DNA of 64,000 nt from Kribbella sp. ALI-6-A (GTDB lineage Bacteria > Actinomycetota > Actinomycetes > Propionibacteriales > Kribbellaceae): contig NZ_MTQN01000012.1 in assembly GCF_001984195.1 (NCBI RefSeq), positions 1,922,001 through 1,986,000 of the forward strand, given 5' to 3'. A program made the translations under genes and the position numbers. The notes beneath the pieces are model-generated. The model saw only the letters and a program-made list of their open reading frames with translations. It ran no database searches and had not been told where the DNA came from. This document shows positions 54,871-63,016 of the stretch, in pieces (the stretch's first letter is position 1; each line of letters opens with the position of its first letter).

Positions 54871-54896
54871 TAGTGGTACCATTTCTTGTACCACTA
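54871..54896. promoter_or_regulatory. Operator palindrome of the toxin-antitoxin operon
   Basis: TAGTGGTAC, an eight-base AT-rich centre and the exact complement GTACCACTA. A TATAGT -10-like box overlaps its left arm. This is a typical YefM/Phd autoregulation site. Confidence 0.75.
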
Positions 54897-54913
54897 GGAC
54901 CGGAGGGTGAAGC

Positions 54914-55156
54914 ATGGCGATCACGGCATCGGCTGCTCGGCGTGACCTCTTTCCACTGATCGAGCAGGTGAACGAGGATCACACCCCGGTGGAGATCACT
55001 TCCAAGGCCGGTGACGCTGTTCTGCTGTCGATGGACGACTACCGTGCTCTCGAAGAGACGGCGCACCTCCTCCGGGTGCCGGCCAACGCCCGCAGGCTGC
55101 TGGAAAGTCTGGCCCAGGCTCAGCGTGGTGAACGGGAAGAGCACGAGCTGACGTGA
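54914..55156 (+). CDS. YefM/Phd-family antitoxin
   Basis: The 80-residue protein matches YefM-type antitoxins: AITASAARRDLFPLIEQVNEDHTPVEITSKAGDAVLLSMDDYRALEETAHLLR, with a DNA-binding N-terminus and a toxin-binding helical C-terminus. It neutralises the toxin encoded next and represses the operon. The ATG follows GGAGG by nine bases. Its stop overlaps the toxin GTG as GTGA. Confidence 0.93.
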   Translation: MAITASAARRDLFPLIEQVNEDHTPVEITSKAGDAVLLSMDDYRALEETAHLLRVPANARRLLESLAQAQRGEREEHELT

Positions 55157-55413
55157 GGCTCGTCTTCACCCCGAACGGCTGGGAAGACTACAAGTACTGG
55201 CAGCAGACGGAGCGGCAGCAGGTCAAGCGCATCAACAAGTTGATCGATGATGCGCTCCGAGATCCCCAGAGCGGTATCGGCAAGCCGGAGCCTCTGAAGC
55301 ACATGCTGCAAGGTGCGTGGTCCCGCCGGATCGATTCCGAGCATCGACTCGTCTACCTGGTCGACGGGGACGATCTGGTGATCCTGCAAGCGCGATTCCA
55401 CTACGGGAAATAG
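55153..55413 (+). CDS. YoeB-family mRNA interferase toxin
   Basis: The 86-residue protein is a YoeB-type RNase of the RelE fold: MRLVFTPNGWEDYKYWQQTERQ, GIGKPEPLKHMLQGAWSRRIDSEHRLVYLVDGDDLVILQARFHYGK. Glu near residue 47, the Arg in WSRRI and the C-terminal His-Tyr match the catalytic set of YoeB, which cuts mRNA at the ribosomal A site. Translation is coupled to the antitoxin gene. Confidence 0.94.
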   Translation: MRLVFTPNGWEDYKYWQQTERQQVKRINKLIDDALRDPQSGIGKPEPLKHMLQGAWSRRIDSEHRLVYLVDGDDLVILQARFHYGK

Positions 55414-55607
55414 CGACCCTCGAGCGGTCCTTCGGTGTCTGCCGATGGGGCCGTTCTTGTGTTCGATGGGGTTGGGGGCATAGCCCCGAGGGATTCAAGT
55501 CGTTGAGAACTCAGAGGCTGTTTCCCATGGACATTCCGTGGCTGAACGTTTACGTTCCGTAGTGGCGTTCCGACTCGGGTGCGGGGCGCCTTCGTGAGGA
55601 GGAACGT

Positions 55608-56759
55608 ATGTCAGGGCGTGGCCGGGTGGGCGCCGCAGTTGCCGGAATCGTTGCTCTGACGGCGGCGGGACTGGTCGCGGCGAACGGTGCGCAGGCGGAA
55701 TCCCGCGCGGGACAGGCGGGCCCGGCCAGCACGGTCGACGCGCAGGACGTCGATCTGCTGCAGCACCAGGAGATCCTCAAGGCCAACGCGTTGGAGACCC
55801 GGCTCGGGTCCCGGATCGTCGGCAGTTACCTGGACGACGCGGGTGAGCTGGTGGTCGCCGTCCCGGACGAGGCGACCGCGGAGCTGGTCCGCGCGGCCGG
55901 TGCGATTCCGCGACTCGTCCGGTTCACCGCGGCCCAGCTGCAGGCGGTCCAGCGCGACCTCGACAAGATCGCCGTCGGCTCGACCGCCGGCGAGGTGAAG
56001 TCCTGGTACGTCGACCCGATCACCGGCACGGTGGTCGTCAGCGTGCCCGACGGCGCCCGGGACGTGTTCACCCAGCGGTTCGTCCGGCGCGCCGAGACGA
56101 ACGGCGACCGCGTGACGATCCGCAGGACGCCGGGCACGGTCCGCCCGACCGCCGACGACTTCGGCCTGCGCGGCGGCATCCAGGTCGACAAGAACACCGG
56201 CTACACCTGCTCGCTGGGCTTCAACGCCCGCGCCGACGACGGCAGCCGGATCTTCCTGACCGCCGGGCACTGTACGGCGGGCAAGCCGTCGTTCTCGCGC
56301 AACGGCTATGTGCTCGGCGAGACCCGCAGCTCCAGCTACCCCGGCAACGACTTCGGCACCGTCCGGGTGATCGACGGCTGGGACCAGCGCGGCGAGGTCG
56401 AGCGCTGGAACGACGGCGACGTCCGGATCCAGGGCACGACCGGCGTCACGGTCGGCGCCTCGGTCTGCAAGTCCGGCAAGACCACCCACTGGTCCTGCGG
56501 CCGGGTGGTGGCCAAGAACGTCACGGTCAACTACGGCGCCAACCAGATCGTCAAAGGCCTGTACCAGCACACCGCCTGCGTCCGGATCGGCGACTCCGGC
56601 GGCGCGAACCTGAGCGGCAGCTACGCGCTGGGCATCACCAGCGGCGCGGCGCTGATCAGCGGCGAGTGCCTGCACAAGCACGGCCAGCCCAACGAGTCGT
56701 ACTCACAACCGATCGGTGAGGCGCTGTCCGCCAGCAACGCCTCATTGGTACTGGGTTAG
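55608..56759 (+). CDS. Secreted S1 serine protease, streptogrisin/alpha-lytic type, with propeptide
   Basis: The 383-residue exported protein has a signal peptide (ANGAQAESR), a propeptide (about 40-190) that acts as a folding helper, and a mature chymotrypsin-fold domain (about 193-383). Catalytic His is in FLTAGHCTAG, Asp in GNDFGTVRV and Ser in RIGDSGGANLSG. Its reduced length and Cys pattern match bacterial streptogrisin-type proteases. It stands between the toxin-antitoxin pair and folP, where the surrounding fol gene order is usually unbroken, so it may be an insertion. Confidence 0.9.
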   Translation: MSGRGRVGAAVAGIVALTAAGLVAANGAQAESRAGQAGPASTVDAQDVDLLQHQEILKANALETRLGSRIVGSYLDDAGELVVAVPDEATAELVRAAGAIPRLVRFTAAQLQAVQRDLDKIAVGSTAGEVKSWYVDPITGTVVVSVPDGARDVFTQRFVRRAETNGDRVTIRRTPGTVRPTADDFGLRGGIQVDKNTGYTCSLGFNARADDGSRIFLTAGHCTAGKPSFSRNGYVLGETRSSSYPGNDFGTVRVIDGWDQRGEVERWNDGDVRIQGTTGVTVGASVCKSGKTTHWSCGRVVAKNVTVNYGANQIVKGLYQHTACVRIGDSGGANLSGSYALGITSGAALISGECLHKHGQPNESYSQPIGEALSASNASLVLG

Positions 56760-56804
56760 CAACCCCCGGCAGGCGCTCGGGGATTGATGGGGGCCCGGTA
56801 CCTA

Positions 56805-56858
56805 GGTGGGGCAGTTCGATCGGGACCACTACGGTGGTCCAGTGCGAACTGCCCCACC
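56805..56858 (+). promoter_or_regulatory. 54-base hairpin with UACG tetraloop at the folP start
   Basis: Outer stem: GGTGGGGCAGTTCG (56805-56818) with its exact complement (56845-56858), 14 bp. After a small internal loop an inner stem of 7 bp (GGACCAC/GTGGTCC) closes a TACG loop between C and G, the very stable UNCG tetraloop. It covers the likely folP ribosome site and the GTG at 56842. Confidence 0.75.
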
Positions 56859-57699
56859 GAGTCATGTTCAGGGACTGCCCACACCGGACCGCGCGCTGGT
56901 GATGGGCGTCGTCAACGTGACTCCGGACTCGTTCTCCGACGGCGGGGAGTGGTTCGAGCCGGCCGCGGCGATCAAGCACGGGCGGGAGCTGCTCGCCGAG
57001 GGCGCCGACCTGCTGGACGTCGGCGGTGAGTCGACCCGGCCGGGGGCGCAGCGGCCCGAGCCGGCCGAGGAGATCCGCCGGGTGCTGCCGGTGATCGAGG
57101 CGCTGGCCGCCGACGGCGCGCTGATCTCGGTCGACACGATGCGCGCCGACGTCGCCGCCCTGGCGCTCGACGCGGGCGCGGTGATGATCAACGACGTGTC
57201 CGGCGGCCTGGCCGACCCCGACATGCTGCCGCTGGTCGCCGAGCGCGGTCCGGCGTACGTGTGCATGCACTGGCGTGGCCACTCCGCCGACATGCAGAGC
57301 CGGGCCCGGTACGACGACGTGGTGGCCGAGGTGATCGCCGAGCTCGCGGTCCGGCTGGACGCGATCGCCGCGGCCGGGATCGACCTGGCGAAGGTGGCGC
57401 TCGATCCGGGACTGGGCTTCGCGAAGAACGCGGACCACAACTGGGAGGTGCTGCGCCGGCTGCGGGAGTTCGCCGTACTGGAGCGGCCGTTGCTGATCGG
57501 TGCCTCCCGCAAGGCGTTCCTCGGTAGGCTGCTCGCCGACGAGGAGACCGGCGAGCCCAGGCCCGCCGTACGACGAGACGACGCGAGCGCTGCTGTTTCC
57601 GCCCTTGCCGCCGCGAGTGGAGCCTGGTGCGTCCGGGCCCATGCGGTGGCGCCGAGTGCGGACGCGGTCCGGGTGGCGAGCAGGTGGGGAGCGGTATGA
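56842..57699 (+). CDS. folP: Dihydropteroate synthase
   Basis: The 285-residue enzyme has the pterin-binding motifs VMGVVNVTPDSFSDGGEWF (about 20-38), DLLDVGGESTRPGAQR, MINDVSGGLADPDML, ALDPGLGFAKNADHNW and LLIGASRKAFLG. It condenses dihydropterin pyrophosphate with p-aminobenzoate, and sulphonamides target it. The start is uncertain: GTG 56842 and GTG 56806 are both inside a strong hairpin, and the conserved region begins only at about 56900. Its stop overlaps the next gene as ATGA. Confidence 0.92.
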   Translation: MRTAPPSHVQGLPTPDRALVMGVVNVTPDSFSDGGEWFEPAAAIKHGRELLAEGADLLDVGGESTRPGAQRPEPAEEIRRVLPVIEALAADGALISVDTMRADVAALALDAGAVMINDVSGGLADPDMLPLVAERGPAYVCMHWRGHSADMQSRARYDDVVAEVIAELAVRLDAIAAAGIDLAKVALDPGLGFAKNADHNWEVLRRLREFAVLERPLLIGASRKAFLGRLLADEETGEPRPAVRRDDASAAVSALAAASGAWCVRAHAVAPSADAVRVASRWGAV

Positions 57700-58196
57700 C
57701 CGAAGAGCAGCCGAACCAGGACCAGCCGGGCGCGCAGCAGGGCGCCCGGGAACAGTCGGGCGCGCGCGGCCCGTCGGCCGAGACGAGCGTGCTGACCGCG
57801 AACACGGCGTTCTACAACGCGTTCGAGGCCGGTGACCTGGACCTGATGGCGGCGGTCTGGCTGCCGGAGCCGGATCCGGTCTGCATCCACCCGGGCAACG
57901 CGGCGATCTCCGGCTACTCGGAGATGATGCGGGCCTGGGCGATGATCTTCGCGAACACGCCGTACATCCAGTTCTTCCTGACCGACGTCCAGGCCCGGGT
58001 CGACGGCGACGTGGCCTACGTCACGTGCACGGAGAACGTGCTGTCGTCCGGCGAAGGGGCGCCGGAGGAGGGCTTCGCGGGCGGCAAGGCACTGGCGACC
58101 AACGTGTTCCGCAAAACTTCGTCCGGCTGGCGGTTGTGGATCCACCATGCCTCCCCGGTACTGTCGTCTGGGGGGCGAGCGGAGGAGGCGCAATGA
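57696..58196 (+). CDS. NTF2/SnoaL-like fold protein of the fol operon
   Basis: The 166-residue protein starts with a Gln/Gly-rich disordered segment (about 1-35), then an NTF2-like fold: LTANTAFYNAFEAGDLDLMAAVWLPEPDPVCIHPGN ... YSEMMRAWAMIF ... GKALATNVFRKTSSGWRLWIHHASPV. Such proteins accompany folate genes in actinobacteria, but their role is not established. The ATG overlaps the folP stop and its own stop overlaps folB, so it is a full operon member. Confidence 0.85.
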   Translation: MTEEQPNQDQPGAQQGAREQSGARGPSAETSVLTANTAFYNAFEAGDLDLMAAVWLPEPDPVCIHPGNAAISGYSEMMRAWAMIFANTPYIQFFLTDVQARVDGDVAYVTCTENVLSSGEGAPEEGFAGGKALATNVFRKTSSGWRLWIHHASPVLSSGGRAEEAQ

Positions 58197-58582
58197 GCGG
58201 TCCCGTGGTGCCCCCTGACGTGATCGAGATCCGCGGCATCCGGGGCTTCGGCCGGCACGGGGTGTTCGACCACGAGCGGGCCGACGGCCAGGAGTTCGTC
58301 GTCGACGTCCGGCTCGAGCTGGACACCCGGAAGGCGGCCGCCTCGGACGACCTGGCCGACACCGTGAACTACGGCGTGGTCGCCGAGCAGGTGCACGCCG
58401 CGATCGAGAACGACCCCGTCGACCTGATCGAGACCCTGGCCGAGCGGATCGCCACGATCTGCCTGGCCGACCCGCGCGTCACCGGCACCGCGGTGACGAT
58501 TCACAAACCCTCGGCGCCGATCACCGTGCCGTTCGACGATGTTGTCCTGACCGTGCAGCGCAAACCCGGAGATACCCCGTGA
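58193..58582 (+). CDS. folB: Dihydroneopterin aldolase
   Basis: The 129-residue enzyme shows IEIRGIRGFGRHGVFDHERADGQEFVVDVRLELD (about 11-44), with the catalytic Glu/His region, and DLIETLAERIATICLADPRVTGTAVTIHKPSAPI with the conserved Lys. It splits dihydroneopterin into hydroxymethylpterin and glycolaldehyde. The ATG overlaps the preceding stop, and its stop overlaps folK. Confidence 0.95.
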   Translation: MSGPVVPPDVIEIRGIRGFGRHGVFDHERADGQEFVVDVRLELDTRKAAASDDLADTVNYGVVAEQVHAAIENDPVDLIETLAERIATICLADPRVTGTAVTIHKPSAPITVPFDDVVLTVQRKPGDTP

Positions 58583-59145
58583 CTGAGACCCCTAGTCCCC
58601 ACGTCATCGACGCGGACACCCTCAGCGGTGGCCTGAAGCCGATCCGCCAGGTGATCCTGTCGCTCGGCAGCAACCTCGGCGACCGTGAGGCGAACCTGCA
58701 GGGCGCCGTGGACGCGCTCCGGGACACTCCGGACGTCGTGGTCGTCGACGTCTCGCCGGTCTACGAGACCGCGCCGATCGGTGGGCCGGAGGAGTCCGGC
58801 CCGTACCTGAACATCGTGCTGCTGGCCGACACCACGCTGGCCGTCGAGACGCTGCTGGACCGCGCGCACGCCGTCGAGCAGGCCTTCGGCCGGGAGCGCG
58901 GCGTGCCGGGCGCGCCGCGCACGCTGGACGTCGACCTGATCACGTACGGCAAGAAGACGATCGAGTCCGACGAGCTGACCGTGCCGCACCCGCGGGCGCA
59001 CGAGCGCGCGTTCGTGCTGGCGCCGTGGCTGGACATCGAGCCGGACGCCGAACTGCCGGGCCTCGGCCCGGTCGCCGACCTGCTCGCGAAGGTCGGGACG
59101 GCGGGCGTCACCAAGCTCGACGAGCCGACCATCGAGCTGCAGTAG
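58579..59145 (+). CDS. folK: 6-hydroxymethyl-dihydropterin pyrophosphokinase
   Basis: The 188-residue enzyme has the HPPK signatures VILSLGSNLGDREANLQ (about 25-41), VSPVYETAPIGGPEESGPYLNIVLL and APRTLDVDLITYGKKTI, the last holding the Mg/ATP-binding DxD. It transfers pyrophosphate from ATP to hydroxymethyl-dihydropterin, making the folP substrate. The GTG overlaps the folB stop. Confidence 0.95.
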   Translation: MTETPSPHVIDADTLSGGLKPIRQVILSLGSNLGDREANLQGAVDALRDTPDVVVVDVSPVYETAPIGGPEESGPYLNIVLLADTTLAVETLLDRAHAVEQAFGRERGVPGAPRTLDVDLITYGKKTIESDELTVPHPRAHERAFVLAPWLDIEPDAELPGLGPVADLLAKVGTAGVTKLDEPTIELQ

Positions 59146-59660
59146 TGGTGTCTGGCAGTCCCGGGCCGGGCCGGGCGCCCGGCAAGGAGCCGCAGCGGCC
59201 GGGCTCGGTCCGGCCGACGGCCCGCCGCCTGCTGATCGCGATCGCCGTCCTCGGGGCGGCGATCGGGGTCACCATGGTCAAGGCGATCGAGTCCGGCGGC
59301 GGTGTGGCGCCGACGGTGTCGTGGCTCACGCTGGTCGCGTGGGCGTTCCTGGCCGCGCTGCTGTTCGTTGCCGCCCGCAACACTCACCAGCGGGTCCAGG
59401 TCCGGCGGGAACGGATCGAGCCGTCGCGCGCGGTCTTCCTGCTGATGCTCGGAAAAGCCAGCGCGTTTGTCGGCGCGTTGTGCACCGGTGTGTACGCAGG
59501 GTTCGCGTTATCCTTCCTGGACGCCGTGGGCTCCAGCGGGCCGCGGAACAGGGTGATCACAGCGGGTGTCGCCGCGGTGATCTCAGTGCTGGTCGTCACG
59601 GCCGGATTGCTGCTCGAACGTGCGTGTCGTATCCCCGAAGACCCCGACGAGACCACCTAA
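59145..59660 (+). CDS. DUF3180 membrane protein
   Basis: The 171-residue protein has an N-terminal Pro/Gly-rich cytoplasmic tail and four predicted transmembrane helices (about 26-43, 57-74, 96-117 and 134-156). DUF3180 genes follow folK in many actinobacteria, so this is the expected neighbour, but its function is unknown. The GTG at 59145 shares one base with the folK stop; a second GTG follows at once. Confidence 0.85.
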   Translation: MVSGSPGPGRAPGKEPQRPGSVRPTARRLLIAIAVLGAAIGVTMVKAIESGGGVAPTVSWLTLVAWAFLAALLFVAARNTHQRVQVRRERIEPSRAVFLLMLGKASAFVGALCTGVYAGFALSFLDAVGSSGPRNRVITAGVAAVISVLVVTAGLLLERACRIPEDPDETT

Positions 59661-59671
59661 CATGTCGGTCC

Positions 59672-60112
59672 ATGGGGTCAAGGGGTAGCCGCCGTCGAAC
59701 CAGGACCACCGTTCTCACCGCCGCCAACAGTCTGCTGATCGTCGTCTGCCTGGCCGTCAGTGTCGCGTTGTTCGCCCAGAACGCGTGGATCCTGCGTGCC
59801 GCCGCAGTCGTCGCCGTACTGGTCGCGATCGGCTGCTCTCTGCTGATCCGCCACCAGCTGCTGGTCGAACGTCTCGCCCACAGCGACGAACGCGCGCAGG
59901 TCGCCCAGGAGTACTCCCGGATCACCAGTGCCCGCGTCGTCGAGAACGCCGAGTTCGTCGACCTGATGCAGCGCCGCCTGGACAAGATCGACCAGCGCCT
60001 CGACAAGATCGACGAGGAGGTCGCCACCGTGGTCGCGGCCGGCGACAAGCATTCCCACGCCGACGCCCCGACAGTGGTCGACCTGAAGCTCCGCGGCCTC
60101 GCGGCCTCCTGA
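59672..60112 (+). CDS. Small two-helix membrane protein with coiled coil
   Basis: The 146-residue protein has a short basic N-terminus, two hydrophobic segments (about 12-30 and 35-52) and a helical C-terminal part with heptad-like DKIDQRLDKIDEEV. It has no recognisable catalytic motif. It may be a scaffold or membrane-shaping protein. It lies 11 bases after the DUF3180 stop and may share its transcript; no clear ribosome site is visible. Confidence 0.7.
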   Translation: MGSRGSRRRTRTTVLTAANSLLIVVCLAVSVALFAQNAWILRAAAVVAVLVAIGCSLLIRHQLLVERLAHSDERAQVAQEYSRITSARVVENAEFVDLMQRRLDKIDQRLDKIDEEVATVVAAGDKHSHADAPTVVDLKLRGLAAS

Positions 60113-60139
60113 TCCCTCTCAGGGGTTAGCGTCGGGGGC

Positions 60140-60631
60140 ATGCGCCCGCTGCTGTTCCTCGACGTGGACGGCCCACTGATCCCGTACGGCGACCCGCCGT
60201 ACCCGGCGTACGGCGAGCCTGGTCCTGACGGCAATCCCCTGCTGACCCGGCTCGATCCCCGGCACGGCCCGCGACTTCTGGCGCTGGGTCTGGAGCTCGT
60301 CTGGGCGACGACGTGGATCGGGGAAGCCAACGAGGTCATCGCTCCTCGACTGGGCCTGCCGGAGCTGCCGTGCGTCGCGTGGGCTGAGGAGCAGCCGGCT
60401 GACGAGCAGATCTACTGGAAGACGCCCGAGGTGCTGGCGTGGGCGGACGGTCGGCCGTTCGTGTGGTTCGACGACGAGATCGGCGAGCGCGAGCAGGCGT
60501 GGGTGAGCGAGCGGTCGCCTTCGCCGGCGCTGCTGCATCACGTGGATCCCGGGGCGGGGCTGCGGTCGGCTGACTATGCGGCGGTCGAGGCCTGGGTGCG
60601 AGTTGCCGGTTCGATGGATGGAGGTAGTTGA
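60140..60631 (+). CDS. HAD-superfamily phosphatase-like protein
   Basis: The 163-residue protein begins with LLFLDVDGPLIPYG, the HAD nucleophile motif (DxDG), then VWATTWIGEANEVIAPRLGLPELP with the Thr of motif II, and ends with FVWFDDEIGEREQAWV, which carries the motif IV acidic pair. The compact length fits HAD domains that act on nucleotides or in RNA repair. The substrate is unknown. Its stop overlaps the next start by one base. Confidence 0.82.
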   Translation: MRPLLFLDVDGPLIPYGDPPYPAYGEPGPDGNPLLTRLDPRHGPRLLALGLELVWATTWIGEANEVIAPRLGLPELPCVAWAEEQPADEQIYWKTPEVLAWADGRPFVWFDDEIGEREQAWVSERSPSPALLHHVDPGAGLRSADYAAVEAWVRVAGSMDGGS

Positions 60632-60963
60632 TGGGAATCCTGGTACGCGCCGAGTTCGTCGTGAGGGACGGGGTCGAGCAAGAGTTCGCGGCGGCGGTGC
60701 GGGCTCTGTTGGGGCGGGTGGCTGAGGAGGCCGGCACGCTGCGGTACGACTGGTTCCGAGGGCCGGGGTACGTCGTGGCGCTGGAGGAGTACGCCGACTC
60801 GGCGGCTGTGCTCGCGCATCAGGAGCATGTGGGGGACGTGCTCGCGCAGGTCTTCGAGCTGGCGGAGTTGACAGTGCTGCAGGTGCACGGCGAGGTGTCG
60901 CCGGAGCTGCGGGAGCTGTTGGACTCGATGCCGATGGCCGAGGTGTTTCCGCCGCTCGGTTAG
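60631..60963 (+). CDS. ABM-fold monooxygenase-like protein
   Basis: The 110-residue protein shows the antibiotic biosynthesis monooxygenase fold: GILVRAEFVVRDGVEQEFAAAVRALLGRVAEEAGTLRYDWFRGPGYVVALEEYADSAAVLAH. These small ferredoxin-like proteins include monooxygenases and heme-related enzymes. GGAGG lies just upstream of the ATG, which overlaps the previous stop (TGATG). A TTG one codon earlier is less likely. Confidence 0.85.
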   Translation: MGILVRAEFVVRDGVEQEFAAAVRALLGRVAEEAGTLRYDWFRGPGYVVALEEYADSAAVLAHQEHVGDVLAQVFELAELTVLQVHGEVSPELRELLDSMPMAEVFPPLG

Positions 60964-60998
60964 GTTGCTGGTACCGACCGCCTGCTGAGGAGACGCCT

Positions 60999-61793
60999 GT
61001 GACCGACCTGCGCCGTTTGCTGGAGATCGCCGAAGGGGCGGTGGCGGTCGCCGCTGACCTGGTGGAGTCGCGCGAGCCCGGCGCTCTGCACTCCAAGGGT
61101 GACCGGGACATGGCCTCCGACACGGACATCGCGGTCGAGCGGGCGGTCCGGGAGCATCTGGCCAAGGTGACGCCGGAGATCGCGTTCCTGGGCGAGGAGG
61201 AGGGCGCTCGTCCCGGCGAGGGGCAGCTGTCCTGGGTCCTCGACCCGATCGACGGCACGGTGAACTACGTGCACGGCGTCCCGCTGTGGGGCATCTCGCT
61301 CGGCCTGGTCGACGGCGACCGGCAGGTGGCCGGCGTACTGGACTTCCCGATGCTGGGGACGCGCTACCTGGCCGCGGACGGTCTGGGCGCCACCCGCAAC
61401 GCCGAAACGATCCAGGCCAGCAAGACCACCGAGCTGTCCGAGGCCATGGTGATGGCCGGCGACTTCGCGGTCGGTGAGGACGCCGCCGAGAAGAACCGCG
61501 CCCGCTTCGCGCTGATCGAGCTCCTGGTCCCGCGCGTCCAGCGCATCCGGATGCTCGGCACGGGCGCGCTGCACCTGGCGCTCGTCGCCGACGGAAGCCT
61601 CGATGCCGCCGTCATGTTCAGCAACAAACCGTGGGACACCAGCGCCGGCGCGGTGATTGCCCGCGAGGCCGGCGCGGTCGTGCTGGACCTCGACGGTTCC
61701 CCGCACGACGTCGCCTCGAGCGCGACCATCGCGCTGGCGCCGGGCATCGCCGACGAGCTGCTCCCGCTGATCCAGCAGGCCGCCGGAGGCTGA
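60999..61793 (+). CDS. hisN: Inositol monophosphatase-family enzyme, histidinol-phosphatase type
   Basis: The 264-residue protein shows FLGEEEGARPGEGQLSWVLDPIDGTVNYVHGVPLWGISLGL (metal-binding Glu, DPxDGT), then SNKPWDTSAGAVIAREAGAVV near the C-terminus. The family includes inositol monophosphatase and the HisN histidinol phosphatase of actinobacteria. Which reaction applies here is not certain from sequence; hisN is a tentative symbol. Its GTG/ATG start follows GAGGAG. Confidence 0.82.
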   Translation: MTDLRRLLEIAEGAVAVAADLVESREPGALHSKGDRDMASDTDIAVERAVREHLAKVTPEIAFLGEEEGARPGEGQLSWVLDPIDGTVNYVHGVPLWGISLGLVDGDRQVAGVLDFPMLGTRYLAADGLGATRNAETIQASKTTELSEAMVMAGDFAVGEDAAEKNRARFALIELLVPRVQRIRMLGTGALHLALVADGSLDAAVMFSNKPWDTSAGAVIAREAGAVVLDLDGSPHDVASSATIALAPGIADELLPLIQQAAGG

Positions 61794-61850
61794 CCGCCGG
61801 ACGGGCCAGGTGCCGACGAACCGAGGACCGGATCGTCGGCACCGCAGGGA

Positions 61851-62747
61851 TTACTGGCCGTAGGCCTTCGCGGTCCAGCCGAGCTGGCCGAGCGAGCCGC
61901 CCTTCATGTCCGTGGCGACGCCGTCCTTGCTGTTGGCGTCGAAGTGCACCGAGGCCCTGCCGTCGGCCGTGATGGCGAGCAGCGGCCGCCCGGTGGGGTG
62001 CGCGTCGCAGAAGCCGGTGCTGAGGCTGGTGAAGGAGGCCCAGCCGCTCGTCCGCAGCGTCTTGCCGGAGATCTTGGTCGGGGTGGCGCGGTTGATCTGC
62101 CACTCCCGGAGCTCACCGTTGACCTTGGTGCCGATCAGTACGTCGACGGCGCTGCTGCCCGTTCCGCGCGTGCCCTCGTACGTCAGGGTGTTGACGCCGC
62201 CCCAACCGGTCGCCAGCGTCACCGGCGCCGAGTACGTGAACGCTCCGTTCACGTACTTCTCCTGGTACCGGTACAGCGTGCTGCCCGCCACGCGGTACAG
62301 GTACGGCGAGGCCGTCGCGAGGATCCGGGTGTTGGCGAACCCGGTCGCGAGATGGCTGGAGCTCGACGACATGATGGACCAGCTGCCGTCCTCCTGGCGA
62401 TGACCCTCGCGACTCAGCTTGTACAGCCGGCCGTCGGTCGGGTGGGCGGCGATCTCGGTACTGCGGAAGACGGTGTCGTCACCGGAGCCGCCGAGCTGCT
62501 GATGCGCCGTCGGCACCCAGTCGAGGTCGTCGTTGCCGTACTGCTTGGTGCTGGTCCGGCCACCGTCGTAACTGTAGGTCAGACGCTGCCCGTCGGAGCG
62601 GTACGCCGCGGTGGAGACCCTGCAGTCCGTGGGGACGTCGCCGATCGCCGCGGTCGCCGACCGGGCCGTCCCGACCAGGCCGGCCACGCCGAGGCCGGTC
62701 GCGACGACGGTCAGTGCGGTGGCGGCTGCCACGATGGATTTACGCAT
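61851..62747 (-). CDS. Secreted repeat protein, possibly tachylectin-like propeller
   Basis: The 298-residue exported protein has a signal peptide (MRKSIVAAATALTVVATGLGV, cleavage near residue 34) and a body of repeated short beta-rich segments with conserved Ser, Thr and aromatic residues (RLTYSYDGGRT, RLYKLSREGHRQEDGSW, YLYRVAGSTLYRYQEKY, LREWQINRATPT, RPLLAITADGRASVHFD). The pattern is like a carbohydrate-binding propeller such as tachylectin-2, but I cannot confirm the family. The ATG at 62747 was chosen. Confidence 0.65.
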   Translation of the reverse strand: MRKSIVAAATALTVVATGLGVAGLVGTARSATAAIGDVPTDCRVSTAAYRSDGQRLTYSYDGGRTSTKQYGNDDLDWVPTAHQQLGGSGDDTVFRSTEIAAHPTDGRLYKLSREGHRQEDGSWSIMSSSSSHLATGFANTRILATASPYLYRVAGSTLYRYQEKYVNGAFTYSAPVTLATGWGGVNTLTYEGTRGTGSSAVDVLIGTKVNGELREWQINRATPTKISGKTLRTSGWASFTSLSTGFCDAHPTGRPLLAITADGRASVHFDANSKDGVATDMKGGSLGQLGWTAKAYGQ

Positions 62748-63016
62748 CCGGGGAGTTCCTCCAGGGGTCGGGTTCGCGCGGGCAGTCCGCCCGCGCAGGG
62801 TGATGCCGTCGGCATCCTTTCCCACCCCGCTGACACACCACTGCCCGTACTCCGCCCGTACCTGTCGCCGTTCTTGTAGGGCCTTCTGAATGTGCAACAC
62901 TGTTGCCCCGGGCAACTTTCGGAGACGCGCAGGCGCACGACCTGTGAGGAGGCAGTGGTTGCCGTCCGCTGTGGAGGCCCCGGGCTGATCTCCAGACGCT
63001 GCCGGGACAGCGCGAG
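62748..63016. other. Intergenic region with a near-perfect palindrome
   Basis: This gap must contain the promoter of the secreted-protein gene and the end of nuoD. The clearest structure is GTTGCCC-c-GGGCAAC at 62902-62916. Nothing else stands out. Confidence 0.45.

Noticed and set aside
55470..55500. Terminator after the YoeB gene
   Set aside because: GGGGC-ATA-GCCCC forms only a five-base stem with no U-tract, so it was not listed.
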